A DNA stretch of 64,000 nucleotides from Flavobacterium sp. (GCF_004295795.1 NZ_SEBR01000007.1:62001-126000); one strand, 5' to 3'. Shown: positions 35,120 to 44,476, numbered from the stretch's first letter. Notes: generated by a model from the letters alone, not told the origin. Program-made: numbers and translations.

Positions 35120-36982
35120 ATGGAAAAAATCAAGAGAATTTTTTTTGAAAATCGTTGGATTATAATGATCATGGTGGTCGCGGCAATATTTAGACTGTGG
35201 AAACTCGACTTCCAAAGTATTTGGATGGACGAGATCTATACGATGAACATTTCCAATCCGAATGTCTCTTTTAGCACCACGATTACAGAAATCAATGTCC
35301 GGGAAGGGTTTCCATATTTATACTTCTTTATTTTAAAGATTTTGTTCGCCGTTTTCGGATACGACCCAATCGTTGCAAGGTTGTTCTCTGTCGTCCTTGG
35401 AGTAGCATCTGTCTATATGATCTACAAATTCGGTAAGATTCTTTTTTCCAAACAAGTAGGACTTATAGCCGCTGTACTGACCGCGTTCAGTGAGTACTTC
35501 ATTTATATATCCCAAGACGCCAGGCCGTATACTTTTTACTTTTTCGCTGTTTTGGTCTCGTTCCACTACTTGGTCAGATTCTTAAGGGAAAGTTCGTTGC
35601 GAAATGCGATTTTATATGGATTGGCTTGTGCATTGGTTTTGAACACAAACTTTTTCAGTTTCATAAATCTACTGGCGCAGGCGGTCGTAATTCTTTTCTT
35701 TTTAGTGATGAGCCCGAAAGAATCCAGGCTCGACTTTTTGAAAAAATCAGTATTTGCCGGATTGATAGCTATACTGCTTTTTATCCCTAATTATAAAATT
35801 ATGTCTAGGATGCTCGCATTTAAATCTGCGTGGATTCCGATGCCCACTCCAGAGACATTTTCGCTTATTTTCAAGGAATTTTTGGGAACATCAGAAATAA
35901 CGTTGTTCATTTTTACGCCGCTGTTTCTTTACTTCCTTTTCGATCTTTTTAAGGCGAAGGACATTTCCTTTACTCGTCAAGGGCTGCTATCCGATAAAAA
36001 GATTTTCGCCTTCACGCTTTTTCTTCCCTGGGTATCTTTTATCGTTGCAATCATTTATATAAAGTCTTATACGGATACTCCGGTTACTATAACGAGATAC
36101 TTTACCAGCATACTTCCAGTGTTCTTTTTGGTGTTTGCAGCCGCTTTCGGGCTTGTCAGGAATTCAATAGTTCGATATTCCACTTTGGCTGTAGTGCTGT
36201 TTTTTATGTTGGCAAATCTGGTCGCGGTAAAAAAATACTATAAAGTGCCAAGTAAGACACAATGGCGCGAAGCCGCAGACTTTGTGATCACCAACGACAA
36301 AAAAGGTGAGCCGGTATACACAAGTCTCAAATATTGGTTCGACTACTTCATGACTGCACAAAAAATAAAACGGTCACCAACGCTTGAAGTAGAATCTTTG
36401 GAAGCATTGGTAGGCCAAATGATGCAAGATTCGACAAAGGTAAAGGCATTTTGGTATATAGATGCGCATGGCCGTCCTTTCGTACTTTCAGAGTCGGCGC
36501 AACAATTCGTAAGCACTCACTTTTATGTTGAGAACAACTTTGAGGGTTATGACTCATGGGGGAAACATTTTGTTCTGGCAAAGGATGCGCCTAAAGTAGT
36601 CGACATTTCAAAATTCGGAAAGTTACAGGAATACAACGGCGATGGTTTCCCCAACAGCATAGAAACACTGGAGCGAACAGGCAACATAGTGAAAGTAAAC
36701 GGTTGGGCGTATTTTGAAAACCAAGACGCGACGAACTCCACTGTAGCTATTTTGTTTGTGAAAGATGACAAAGCCGAAAGATTCAATACCCAAAAAGTAA
36801 ACCGACCAGACGTGACGTCCTATTTCAAAAGTGAACACAACCTAGACAACTCGGGATTCTCCTCTACGTTCGATGTCTCGGGGCTTGCGCCGGGCAATTA
36901 CAAAATTGCAGTCCATTTGGTAAATAAAGTCGCTAAAAAAGAGGGACTTATCATTACGAATAGAACATTCGACAAAAAATAA
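35120..36982 (+). CDS. ArnT/PMT-like GT39 glycosyltransferase
   Basis: 620 residues: about 11-12 membrane segments in the first 380, then a soluble C-terminal region facing the periplasm with a beta-rich end (about 500-620). Shortly after the first helix is SIWMDEIYTM, holding the acidic pair of GT-C enzymes; SQDARPYTFYFFA is the second conserved loop motif. GT39/GT83 enzymes take a sugar from undecaprenyl phosphate and put it on lipid A, protein or glycan outside the inner membrane. It would use the lipid product of the 31024 GT2. Last gene of the tight operon; sequence here looks more AT-rich than the flanks. Confidence 0.83.
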   Translation: MEKIKRIFFENRWIIMIMVVAAIFRLWKLDFQSIWMDEIYTMNISNPNVSFSTTITEINVREGFPYLYFFILKILFAVFGYDPIVARLFSVVLGVASVYMIYKFGKILFSKQVGLIAAVLTAFSEYFIYISQDARPYTFYFFAVLVSFHYLVRFLRESSLRNAILYGLACALVLNTNFFSFINLLAQAVVILFFLVMSPKESRLDFLKKSVFAGLIAILLFIPNYKIMSRMLAFKSAWIPMPTPETFSLIFKEFLGTSEITLFIFTPLFLYFLFDLFKAKDISFTRQGLLSDKKIFAFTLFLPWVSFIVAIIYIKSYTDTPVTITRYFTSILPVFFLVFAAAFGLVRNSIVRYSTLAVVLFFMLANLVAVKKYYKVPSKTQWREAADFVITNDKKGEPVYTSLKYWFDYFMTAQKIKRSPTLEVESLEALVGQMMQDSTKVKAFWYIDAHGRPFVLSESAQQFVSTHFYVENNFEGYDSWGKHFVLAKDAPKVVDISKFGKLQEYNGDGFPNSIETLERTGNIVKVNGWAYFENQDATNSTVAILFVKDDKAERFNTQKVNRPDVTSYFKSEHNLDNSGFSSTFDVSGLAPGNYKIAVHLVNKVAKKEGLIITNRTFDKK

Positions 36983-36990
36983 AAAAAAAA

Positions 36991-37019
36991 TTGGAGTCTA
37001 TAAAAAATTGCTAATTTTG
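36991..37019 (+). promoter_or_regulatory. Promoter of the 37 kb lipoprotein gene
   Basis: TTG (36991-36993), 18 bases, TAATTTTG (37012-37019). Both elements fit the Bacteroidota promoter, so the lipoprotein can be transcribed apart from the operon. Confidence 0.6.
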
Positions 37020-37047
37020 ACCAAAATTTAAAAAAAAGTACACCATC

Positions 37048-37614
37048 ATGAAATTAAGACTCGCAGCGGTACTAGTACTCGCCATAACGTTGTTTTCTTG
37101 TAAGAACGATAAGACGACTACCGATCCAGCAGCCGCGCCTGAAACGCAAGAAAAGAAAGATGATTTTTTTCGTGTGACTTTCGATCTAATCGTACAGAAA
37201 GATGACAATTTCCATCTTTACTATTCGCTCGACGGATCATCCAACTTTACAGAGGATATGTCCGTTTGGATGCCGGTAAAAGGCAGCGACAAAGTTCAGC
37301 AAGTCACATTTACCCTTCCAGAAGATGTCATTCCTTCGTTGATGCGTGTGGATTTCGGGTTCGGAAAGAACGAGGCGCAATCTGATGTAGATCTTAAAAC
37401 GTTTACGATGAGCTACAAAGGAAAAGAAGTAACTGCCGCAGGACAAAATATCTTCACATATTTTCAACCCTTTGAAAGCTATACTGTCGTTGCGCCTGGA
37501 ACTACAGTTCTTAAGCGTCTAAAGAAAGACCAGACCACAGGCCCTATTCTTTATCCACTTTCACCGCAAACAGACAAAATTAACGAGATCACTGCGGGAG
37601 AAGCGCCTGAATAA
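37048..37614 (+). CDS. Predicted lipoprotein at the end of the GT operon
   Basis: 188 residues with a lipoprotein signal ending LFS-C (Cys18), then a Thr/Ala/Glu-rich linker (about 19-37). The remainder contains an Ig-like alternating pattern, with DFFRVTFDLIVQKDD and YSLDGSSNFTEDMSVWMPVK. No family known to me. Its own promoter and a strong hairpin terminator make it a separate unit, but its position suggests a link to the upstream glycosyltransferases, perhaps as an accessory on the same glycan. Function unknown. Confidence 0.78.
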   Translation: MKLRLAAVLVLAITLFSCKNDKTTTDPAAAPETQEKKDDFFRVTFDLIVQKDDNFHLYYSLDGSSNFTEDMSVWMPVKGSDKVQQVTFTLPEDVIPSLMRVDFGFGKNEAQSDVDLKTFTMSYKGKEVTAAGQNIFTYFQPFESYTVVAPGTTVLKRLKKDQTTGPILYPLSPQTDKINEITAGEAPE

Positions 37615-37632
37615 TTTCTTCTTAACGAATAC

Positions 37633-37671
37633 AAAAGCTACAAACGTCAACATGTTTGTAGCTTTTTTTTT
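37633..37671 (+). terminator. Terminator after the lipoprotein gene
   Basis: AAAAGCTACAAAC pairs with GTTTGTAGCTTTT around an 8-base loop, followed by a T-run. It separates the 31-37.6 kb block from the flippase block. Confidence 0.88.
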
Positions 37672-37681
37672 AAATTGTTCC

Positions 37682-38929
37682 ATGCTCAAAAGGCTTCTCA
37701 ACAAACAAACCCTAAACCTCGGCGTCTACGGAATAGGCCAAGCCTTCAACCTGATTACGCCATTGCTCGTGATTCCTTACATCGTTGGGATTTGCGGAGA
37801 AGACGGATACGGGAAAACCGCCGTAGGAATGGCGCTTTCGTTCTTCCTGATGGTTTTCATAGACTACGGATCGGACATTGTCGGAGTAAAAAGCGTCTCG
37901 GTTTCAAGAGACGACCCAAAGAAATTGAGCCAAATTTTCGCCACGACTTACCTGGCCAAATTCTTCACGTTGTCGCTCGTGCTGATCGCGGCAAGCCTGA
38001 TGTTTCTCTTCATTCCGTTTTTCAGCGTCGAAAAGCGGCTTTTTTTTCTCGGACTTCCGGTTTTGTTAGGACAATGCGTCAATCCGACTTGGTTTTTGCA
38101 AGGTGTCGAGAACTTCAAATGGATCACGATCCTGACCATTATTTCCAAAACGATTTACGTGGTTGGAGTATTTTTGATGATCTCGAACCCGGAAGATTAT
38201 ATCTACAACAACCTCGTTTGGGGAATCGGGATGATCGTGGCGCATTTGATTGTGGTCGGATACCTTTTTACCCAATATCCGATACGTTTTTCCGACGCGA
38301 ATCGGCACGATGTCAAAACCTTGCTGCGTTCGAACTTCTCGATTTTTTCCTCCCAGATTTTCGTCTCGCTGCAAATGTACGCGCCTACGATGCTCATAAG
38401 TTTCTTTGGTGGAAACGCGTTGACGGGACAATTCAAGATCGTCGACCAGATCGTCGTGATTTTCAAGACCTATATTTTGTTGTTCTTCAATTTCGTCTTT
38501 CCGCGCATCTGTTATTTGCTGGAAATAGACAAACATCAAGGCCTTTTGTTCTGGAAACGCTACAACGGCGCCAACTTCGCTTTCATCGCCTTGAGCATGG
38601 TAGCCATTTTCATTTTCGCCACGCCGATCGTTTCCTATTTCAACCCGAAAGGTATCGGGGAAATCGTTTTCCTTTTGCGGATTGCAGTCGCGATTCCTTT
38701 GCTTCAGGCCGTCACGGTTCCGCTCAAGCAACTTATGCTGGGTTGGGACAAACAAAAAGAGTATGTGCGTTACACCATGATAATCACGATAGTCAGTCTT
38801 TTGGCGATCGTGCTTGCGATACCTTTTTTCCACGTTCAAGGATTGCTTTGCGTGCTTATCGCCACAGAGATTTTGTCCTCGGCACTTTTCTTCGCATCGG
38901 TAAAAAGCAACTTCTTTCTTCGGGGTTAG
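37682..38929 (+). CDS. Wzx-type polysaccharide flippase
   Basis: 415 residues, about 12-14 membrane segments. The beginning (LNKQTLNLGVYGIGQAFNLI, then PLLVIPYIVGICGEDGYGK) is characteristic of the oligosaccharide flippase (MATE/MVF-like) family: a Gly-rich first helix and the GxxGYG turn. It moves undecaprenyl-diphosphate-linked repeat units to the periplasm. Start at 37682 was chosen over ATG 37652, which lies inside the terminator stem. A 430-codon frame overlaps it in another phase but is an artefact. Confidence 0.85.
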   Translation: MLKRLLNKQTLNLGVYGIGQAFNLITPLLVIPYIVGICGEDGYGKTAVGMALSFFLMVFIDYGSDIVGVKSVSVSRDDPKKLSQIFATTYLAKFFTLSLVLIAASLMFLFIPFFSVEKRLFFLGLPVLLGQCVNPTWFLQGVENFKWITILTIISKTIYVVGVFLMISNPEDYIYNNLVWGIGMIVAHLIVVGYLFTQYPIRFSDANRHDVKTLLRSNFSIFSSQIFVSLQMYAPTMLISFFGGNALTGQFKIVDQIVVIFKTYILLFFNFVFPRICYLLEIDKHQGLLFWKRYNGANFAFIALSMVAIFIFATPIVSYFNPKGIGEIVFLLRIAVAIPLLQAVTVPLKQLMLGWDKQKEYVRYTMIITIVSLLAIVLAIPFFHVQGLLCVLIATEILSSALFFASVKSNFFLRG

Positions 38930-38940
38930 AAAAACAATCG

Positions 38941-38948
38941 TATTTTTG
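38941..38948 (+). promoter_or_regulatory. -7 promoter box before the acyltransferase gene
   Basis: TATTTTTG, matching TAnnTTTG. It overlaps an in-frame ATG at 38946, so it supports the ATG at 38973 as the start. Confidence 0.45.
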
Positions 38949-38972
38949 GCGTTGGGCCATTCCCTGATTTCA

Positions 38973-39650
38973 ATGCTAAAAGGACTGTTTCAACGCTTAC
39001 TCGTAAAATCCGGAAAGGATTACCAGATCGACCCGGATTTGCCCGACAGTCTCATCTTCCGAACATTGACCAAACGCACCATCATGTTACTTCGCGGACT
39101 GCTGTTTTTGCGCAGAAAGGTTTTCGTCGGATGCGATTGCTCATTCCAGAACAAAAGCAAGATAAAGTTCGGTAAAAGCGTCACGATAGAAAGTCACGTA
39201 AAAATCGACGGATATGCCAAAGAAGGCGTACAGTTGGGCAATGGCGTCAAGATAGGATCCTATTCCTGGGTAAGTTGCACAAGCCATTTTTCAAAGTACG
39301 GAAAAGGTCTGAAAATAGGAAACAATTCCGCCGTGGGGCAATTCACTGAGTTCGGCGCAGCAGGCGGAATCGAGATCGGCAACGACGTCATCATGGGTTC
39401 TTACATCAGTTTCCATTCTGAGAACCACAATTTCGAAGATACTTCCAAGCCCATTCGCGAACAAGGCGTGACCTCGAAAGGCATCAAGCTCGGAAACAAC
39501 ATCTGGGTTGGCGCGAAAGTCACTTTCCTTGACGGATGCGAGGTCGGAGACAATTCCGTAGTGGCGGCCGGAGCGGTCGTAACCGGAATTTATCCGGCGA
39601 ATTCGGTAATTGGCGGCATTCCTGCCAAAGTGCTCAAAACGATCAGCTGA
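38973..39650 (+). CDS. Hexapeptide-repeat O-acyltransferase
   Basis: 225 residues. From about residue 50 the chain follows the left-handed beta-helix pattern (repeating I/V-G-x-x): KIKFGKSVTIESHVKIDG, LGNGVKIGSYSWVS, IEIGNDVIMGSYISFHSENH, LGNNIWVGAKVTFLDG and GDNSVVAAGAVVTG. It belongs to the WbbJ/LacA-like acetyltransferases; the catalytic His is likely in SENHNF. Probably acetylates a sugar of the polysaccharide. The next gene's ATG overlaps its stop by one base. Confidence 0.85.
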   Translation: MLKGLFQRLLVKSGKDYQIDPDLPDSLIFRTLTKRTIMLLRGLLFLRRKVFVGCDCSFQNKSKIKFGKSVTIESHVKIDGYAKEGVQLGNGVKIGSYSWVSCTSHFSKYGKGLKIGNNSAVGQFTEFGAAGGIEIGNDVIMGSYISFHSENHNFEDTSKPIREQGVTSKGIKLGNNIWVGAKVTFLDGCEVGDNSVVAAGAVVTGIYPANSVIGGIPAKVLKTIS

Positions 39651-40891
39651 TGGAATTTCGGTTAACCAAAAGATTCTGCCAGATTCTGTTCGCACTTTGC
39701 GTCGGCATTCCCATGCTCAACATTTACGAACTTACTTTCGCCGTTTGGACAATTGCCGCATTGGTCACGATCCACAGGCGATATTCTTTGGGAATCCTTA
39801 AGCAGATGGCCTGTTTCGCATCGATAATCCTGATTGCGTTCGTAGTCTTTTTGTTTAAGGATTACCTGCTTTATTACATCATCCGCGACATTACCTATAT
39901 TTTGAAGCCTTTGTTAGGACTTATGATCGGATACCAACTCGCCAAGCGCGATTTCCCTGATCTCATCAAAACCATCGCTTACACAGGTTTTGTAATCGCC
40001 GCAATTCACCTTACGGTTTTGCTGATTTCCGTTCCGATGCACAGCGCTTACAACCTGAACGACGTGCGTCTTTACGGCGGATATTTCAGTGATTTCGAGG
40101 TCTACGCATTCGTGATTTTGCTTTTTCACGACAAGTTCGGTCTTGAAATGGGCAAAAGACGAAGAATCATCTTTACCTGGATCGTCGGGCTTTCGGCCTT
40201 GAGTTATTTCGCCAGGACGAACATGATCCAATTCGTGATTTTGTTCATGGCCATGAAAGGTTATTTCAGGCTTACCAAAACTTCGGTCACCGTGCTTACG
40301 ACACTTTTTGTTTTTACCGTCGTTTCTTATTCGGCCATTCTCTGGATCAACCCCAAACGAGAAGGCGACGGGATCGAGGCATTGCTGTACAAGATCAAAA
40401 TTGCGCCCACCGAACCTTTCAAAACCAAAATCGACCGAAACGACTGGAAAGATTTCAACGACAATTACAGATCGTGGGAAAACATTCTCGGAATCCGCCA
40501 AATGACAGAAGACGGTTGGGCGACAATCATTTTCGGGAAAGGCATCGGCTCGAAAGTCGATCTCAAGGAAGAAGTTTGGCTTGGCGACATGCGATTGCGC
40601 TATATTTCGATTCTGCACAACGGATATCTCACAGTTTTCCTCAAAGCCGGACTCGTTGGCGTTTTCCTTTACCTGACCACGATTTTTATGTTGTTCAGAC
40701 GTCCGAAGTCCGACATTCCAATCGTAAAATCGCTAAACCTTTTGCTCTTCGGAACCGGAGTTTTCCTCATTTTCTCGAACTGGGTTTTCATGGGCGTCTA
40801 CAATTTGCTCGACAACAAATCGATCCTGATCGGTGCGCTTATCTGCTATCGCGAAATGGCGATGCGAAACCCAAAACCTGTCGAAGAATGA
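39650..40891 (+). CDS. O-antigen polymerase/ligase-like membrane protein
   Basis: 413 residues, about 10-12 membrane segments, with one large outer loop (about 230-320) and then SILHNGYLTVFLKAGLVGVF, the typical His-Asn-x-x-hydrophobic-Gly motif of Wzy/WaaL proteins. It either polymerises repeat units or ligates glycan to a lipid acceptor; a second such protein is at 43126, so the two may split these roles. The start ATG overlaps the acyltransferase stop. An upstream ATG at 39536 is inside that gene and rejected. Overlaps next gene by four bases. Confidence 0.78.
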   Translation: MEFRLTKRFCQILFALCVGIPMLNIYELTFAVWTIAALVTIHRRYSLGILKQMACFASIILIAFVVFLFKDYLLYYIIRDITYILKPLLGLMIGYQLAKRDFPDLIKTIAYTGFVIAAIHLTVLLISVPMHSAYNLNDVRLYGGYFSDFEVYAFVILLFHDKFGLEMGKRRRIIFTWIVGLSALSYFARTNMIQFVILFMAMKGYFRLTKTSVTVLTTLFVFTVVSYSAILWINPKREGDGIEALLYKIKIAPTEPFKTKIDRNDWKDFNDNYRSWENILGIRQMTEDGWATIIFGKGIGSKVDLKEEVWLGDMRLRYISILHNGYLTVFLKAGLVGVFLYLTTIFMLFRRPKSDIPIVKSLNLLLFGTGVFLIFSNWVFMGVYNLLDNKSILIGALICYREMAMRNPKPVEE

Positions 40892-42039
40892 CCATACTCG
40901 TAATCCATCAATCGGCAGAACTTTACGGCTCAGACAAGACTTTGCTGCATTTGGTATCGGCCTTACAAGGTTCCGAAATCTCGTTCATTATCGTGCTTCC
41001 GTTCGACGGGCCGCTCAGGCCGGAACTCGAGAAATGCGGAGCCAAAGTCATCATCGCGCCCGTAATCAAGATTTCCCGAAAAATGTTTACGCCCGGAAAC
41101 GTCTTCTCGCTTCCAACCCAGGTTTGGCGTGGCTTCGCGGCGGTAAAAAAACAATTGGGCAAAACGAAGATCGACCTGGTTTACTCCAATACGTTGGCCG
41201 TGATGTTCGGAGCTTTGTATGCAAAACGTTTCCGGTTGCCGCATTTGTGGCACGTTCACGAAATCATCGAGCATCCCAAAATCATCGCCAGATCGTATCC
41301 GAAATTGGTGAGACGCTTTTCAAATGTTGCCGTTTTCAACTCTTTCGCGACCCAGGATTTCATGCTTTCGCAGTTGCCGGCCTTGTCCAAAATCTCGCAA
41401 GTCGTGCACAACGGGATCGATCGTCCAGAGCCGAAAGACAATCGCGACGAAGTGCGTTCGAGGTTTTTTGATGCCGATAAAGATTCGGTCGTGATCGCAC
41501 TCGTAGGAAGAATCAGTCGTTGGAAAGGCCAGAAATTGCTGGCCGAAGCGTTCTCGAAAATGAAATCGTCGGCGGCTACGAAATTGGTTTTTGTAGGATC
41601 GGCTCCGCCAGGACAAGATCATTTTGAACGCGAATTGCAACAAACCGTTTCGCATTTCGGCTTGACCGACAAAACAAAAATGGTCGCTTTTACAGATGAC
41701 ATCTGGTCCATTTGGGACGCGATCGACATTGCCGTCGTGCCGTCGACCGAGCCCGAACCTTTCGGATTGGTCGCCATCGAAGCGATGCTTGCCAAAAAGC
41801 CGGTCGTCGGCGCCAATCATGGCGGTCTTGTGGAAATCATCCGCGAAAGCGAAACCGGAAACCTGTTCACACCGGGAAATGCAAGCGAACTGGCCGAATG
41901 TCTCGACGCGCTTTCCGACTCTTTGGAATTGCGCAAAACCTTCGGAAACAAAGGCTTCGAAATCGCTACGGAACACTTTTCGCAAAAGAGTTACACTGAC
42001 GCCTTTCTTGAAATTTTCTCGCGTTTCTCACGCAAATAA
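40888..42039 (+). CDS. Family 4 glycosyltransferase
   Basis: 383 residues of the GT-B fold. N-terminal Rossmann half starts MTILVIHQSAELYGSDKTLL, with the Gly-Ser acceptor loop. The C-terminal half has VVHNGIDRP, ALVGRISRWKGQKLL and VVPSTEPEPFGLVAIEAM, the retaining GT4 E-x7-E motif for the nucleotide sugar. Acts at the inner membrane's cytoplasmic face to extend the lipid-linked repeat unit; sugar unknown. ATGA overlap with the upstream gene. Confidence 0.87.
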   Translation: MTILVIHQSAELYGSDKTLLHLVSALQGSEISFIIVLPFDGPLRPELEKCGAKVIIAPVIKISRKMFTPGNVFSLPTQVWRGFAAVKKQLGKTKIDLVYSNTLAVMFGALYAKRFRLPHLWHVHEIIEHPKIIARSYPKLVRRFSNVAVFNSFATQDFMLSQLPALSKISQVVHNGIDRPEPKDNRDEVRSRFFDADKDSVVIALVGRISRWKGQKLLAEAFSKMKSSAATKLVFVGSAPPGQDHFERELQQTVSHFGLTDKTKMVAFTDDIWSIWDAIDIAVVPSTEPEPFGLVAIEAMLAKKPVVGANHGGLVEIIRESETGNLFTPGNASELAECLDALSDSLELRKTFGNKGFEIATEHFSQKSYTDAFLEIFSRFSRK

Positions 42040-42050
42040 TCTTTCGCGGT

Positions 42051-42080
42051 TTTGTTACTTGTGCAAAAAGGCTATTTTTG
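42051..42080 (+). promoter_or_regulatory. Promoter of the DUF1972 glycosyltransferase
   Basis: TTTG (42051-42054), 18 bases, TATTTTTG (42073-42080); both Bacteroidota elements present. Confidence 0.55.
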
Positions 42081-42101
42081 CGCCCGAACCAAGGCCAGAA
42101 T

Positions 42102-43199
42102 ATGAAAATCGCAATCCTAGGAACCCGAGGAATTCCCAATCATTACGGAGGTTTTGAACAGTTTGCCGAATTTTTCTCGGTCTATCTCGTCGAAAAGGGC
42201 CACGAGGTTTACGTCTACAATTCGCACAATCATCCGTATCAGGAGAAAACTTTCCATGGCGTGCAGCTTTTGCACATCAACGATCCGGAACACAAAATGG
42301 GCACTTTTGGCCAGTTCATCTACGACTACAATTGTATCATGGACGCCAGAAAACGCAATTTCGACATCATCCTGCAATTGGGTTATACGAGTAATTCGGT
42401 TTGGTTTTTCCTGCTTCCGAAAAAGCCGATCATCATCACGAACATGGACGGACTCGAATGGAAACGCACCAAATACAACCGTCCGGTGCGACAATTTCTC
42501 AAGTTTGCCGAAAGATTGGCCGCGATGAGCAGCGATTATCTGGTTTCGGATTCCATTGGAATTCAGGATTTCCTCAAAAAACAATACAAGAAAGAGTCGA
42601 CTTACATCGCTTACGGAGCGCATCCGTTTGACAAACCGGACGCGTCGATTCTTGAACAATATAACGTCGAGGCCGCGAATTACAACATGATCATGGCGCG
42701 TTTCGAACCCGAGAACAATCTCGATATGGTGTTGCAAGGCGTTGTGAAATCGGGTGAAAACAAAACGATTTTGGTCGTCGGAAAACATCAGACCAAATAC
42801 GGGGAATATCTCAAGAACAAGTTCGCGAAATATCCGAATATCAGGTTCACCGGCGGAATTTACAACCTCGAGCACCTGAACAACCTGCGTTATTTCTCGA
42901 ACATTTACTTTCACGGGCACACGGTCGGCGGGACGAATCCTTCGCTTCTCGAGGCCATGGCATCAAAAGCTTTCATCGCATCTCACAACAACGCGTTCAA
43001 CAAAGGGATTTTGGGCACGAATGCCGTGTATTTCTCGAATCCTGACGAGGTCAAAAATATTCTGCTTTCGGCTCGAAAAAGCGATAACTTGCAGCTCATA
43101 GAAAACAATTACGCCGCTATCGTCAATGAATTCAACTGGGAAACCATCAACGGAAAATACCTCGAACTTTTTGAGCAGGTTATGGGAAAACCTCAGTAA
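42102..43199 (+). CDS. DUF1972-type glycosyltransferase (rhamnosyltransferase-like)
   Basis: 365 residues. The opening MKIAILGTRGIPNHYGGFEQ is the signature of the DUF1972 N-terminal domain found in polysaccharide rhamnosyltransferases; the C-terminal GT1/GT4 half has FTGGIYNLEHLNNL, YFHGHTVGGTNPSLLEAM. Rhamnose use is plausible given rmlACD in the window but is inference. The start follows the promoter and 20 bases of leader; ATG 42078 sits inside the -7 box and is rejected. Confidence 0.87.
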   Translation: MKIAILGTRGIPNHYGGFEQFAEFFSVYLVEKGHEVYVYNSHNHPYQEKTFHGVQLLHINDPEHKMGTFGQFIYDYNCIMDARKRNFDIILQLGYTSNSVWFFLLPKKPIIITNMDGLEWKRTKYNRPVRQFLKFAERLAAMSSDYLVSDSIGIQDFLKKQYKKESTYIAYGAHPFDKPDASILEQYNVEAANYNMIMARFEPENNLDMVLQGVVKSGENKTILVVGKHQTKYGEYLKNKFAKYPNIRFTGGIYNLEHLNNLRYFSNIYFHGHTVGGTNPSLLEAMASKAFIASHNNAFNKGILGTNAVYFSNPDEVKNILLSARKSDNLQLIENNYAAIVNEFNWETINGKYLELFEQVMGKPQ

Positions 43200-44472
43200 C
43201 GGCCATCCGCTTTCGTTTTTTGTAATCGTTTTATTGGTTTGTGCTCCGGTCAAATTGGGCATCGGAAACATCGCGTTGATCTTGTTCGGATTGGCCGTGA
43301 TTTGGCAATTCCGACTTCACAGGCATTTCAGCAAAGACTGGATTTTATACCTTCCGATGGCGCTTTTCGTACTAATGGCGCTTTCGTTGCTTTGGTCAAT
43401 TGATTTGCCGCGTTCTGTAAAAGCGCTTCCGCGGATGATCTATCTGTTCCTGATTCCGCTTTTGTTTTTGATGTTTCCGGCGTTCTCGAAAAACCAGCGC
43501 ATCAGAATAATGGAATTTTTCGGATACGGAATGAGTGTAATCGCGCTGTTTTACTTACTCAAAGCCTGCATCCGATTTTTCCTTACCGGAAACAAAGCCG
43601 TGTTTTTTTATCACGAATTGGTCACCGAGGAAACCAACGCGATTTACGTCTCGGTGTTTTTTTCGGTTGGATTTTTCGCCTTGCTGACCAAATACTCCAA
43701 ATCGATCCTCGACAAACTTTGTTGCGCGCTTCTGGCTTTGCTGATCATTCTGCTTTCGTCCAAGAACGTCGCCTTGGTTTGGGCGCTTTTGACGATCGTG
43801 TATTTCGTCGGATTCTCCAGATTCAACAGAAAGCAGATCGTGATTTCTGCCTTCGCGCTGATTTGCATCGGAATTTTGAGTCTTTTCCTTTTCCCGAAAA
43901 TCGTGCAGCGTTTCCAATCGGAATTCAATACGGCAAAAGTCGATCCGAAAGACATCGTGATTTCAGGGCAGAACGTCAACAGCGTCAGTATTTCCCAAGC
44001 CTGGAACCAGGAAAAATTCACGCAGAACGATTATTTCGCAGGAACGGCTTTCCGAGTCTATCAAGTACGCATTTTTACCGAAATGCTTGGCGAGGACAAC
44101 ATTTTCTGGCAAGGCTACGGGCTCAATGCATCCTATTCCAAAGTCGGACAAAAAACAGAAGAGCACGGACTTTTCAAAGGAAACGAAACCGTTAAAGGCT
44201 ACCAAGGCAAGAACTTCCACAACCAATATGTGCAAAACTTCGCCGAACTTGGAATTTTTGGGCTTTTGCTCATTTTGGCCATGCTTTTCATCAACCTCAA
44301 AAATGCCGTAAACGCCAAAGATTTTACCCATATTTCTTTTGCAGTTCTTATGATAAGTTTATTTTTGACGGAGTCATTTTTGTGGAGGCAAAGAGGCGTC
44401 ACATTTTTTGTGCTTGTCTACTGTCTGTACAACGCGGGGAACAAAATTTCCCTGTCCGCAAAAAAAGCGTAA
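43126..44472 (+). CDS. Second O-antigen polymerase/ligase-like protein
   Basis: Up to 448 residues, about 10-12 membrane segments, with a large outer loop (about 275-365) containing [20 protein letters not shown], a His-Asn motif of the Wzy/WaaL (O-antigen ligase) superfamily. The ATG at 43126 would overlap the preceding gene by 74 bases; a TTG at 43171 is a possible real start. Membrane part is unaffected. Probably the ligase or polymerase partner of the 39650 protein. Confidence 0.78.
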   Translation: MNSTGKPSTENTSNFLSRLWENLSNGHPLSFFVIVLLVCAPVKLGIGNIALILFGLAVIWQFRLHRHFSKDWILYLPMALFVLMALSLLWSIDLPRSVKALPRMIYLFLIPLLFLMFPAFSKNQRIRIMEFFGYGMSVIALFYLLKACIRFFLTGNKAVFFYHELVTEETNAIYVSVFFSVGFFALLTKYSKSILDKLCCALLALLIILLSSKNVALVWALLTIVYFVGFSRFNRKQIVISAFALICIGILSLFLFPKIVQRFQSEFNTAKVDPKDIVISGQNVNSVSISQAWNQEKFTQNDYFAGTAFRVYQVRIFTEMLGEDNIFWQGYGLNASYSKVGQKTEEHGLFKGNETVKGYQGKNFHNQYVQNFAELGIFGLLLILAMLFINLKNAVNAKDFTHISFAVLMISLFLTESFLWRQRGVTFFVLVYCLYNAGNKISLSAKKA

Positions 44473-44476
44473 GTCT

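Noticed and set aside
38066..38839. 257-codon minus-strand frame opposite the flippase
   Set aside because: Gln/His/Arg-rich antisense product without domains.
37675..38967. 430-codon plus-strand frame over the flippase gene
   Set aside because: Its product is Arg/His/Phe-rich with no domains; the other frame gives a clear multi-helix flippase.
40474..40887. Upstream extension of the 40.9 kb glycosyltransferase
   Set aside because: It lies inside the preceding membrane-protein gene and encodes Arg/His-rich sequence; the GT4 N-terminus begins at 40888.
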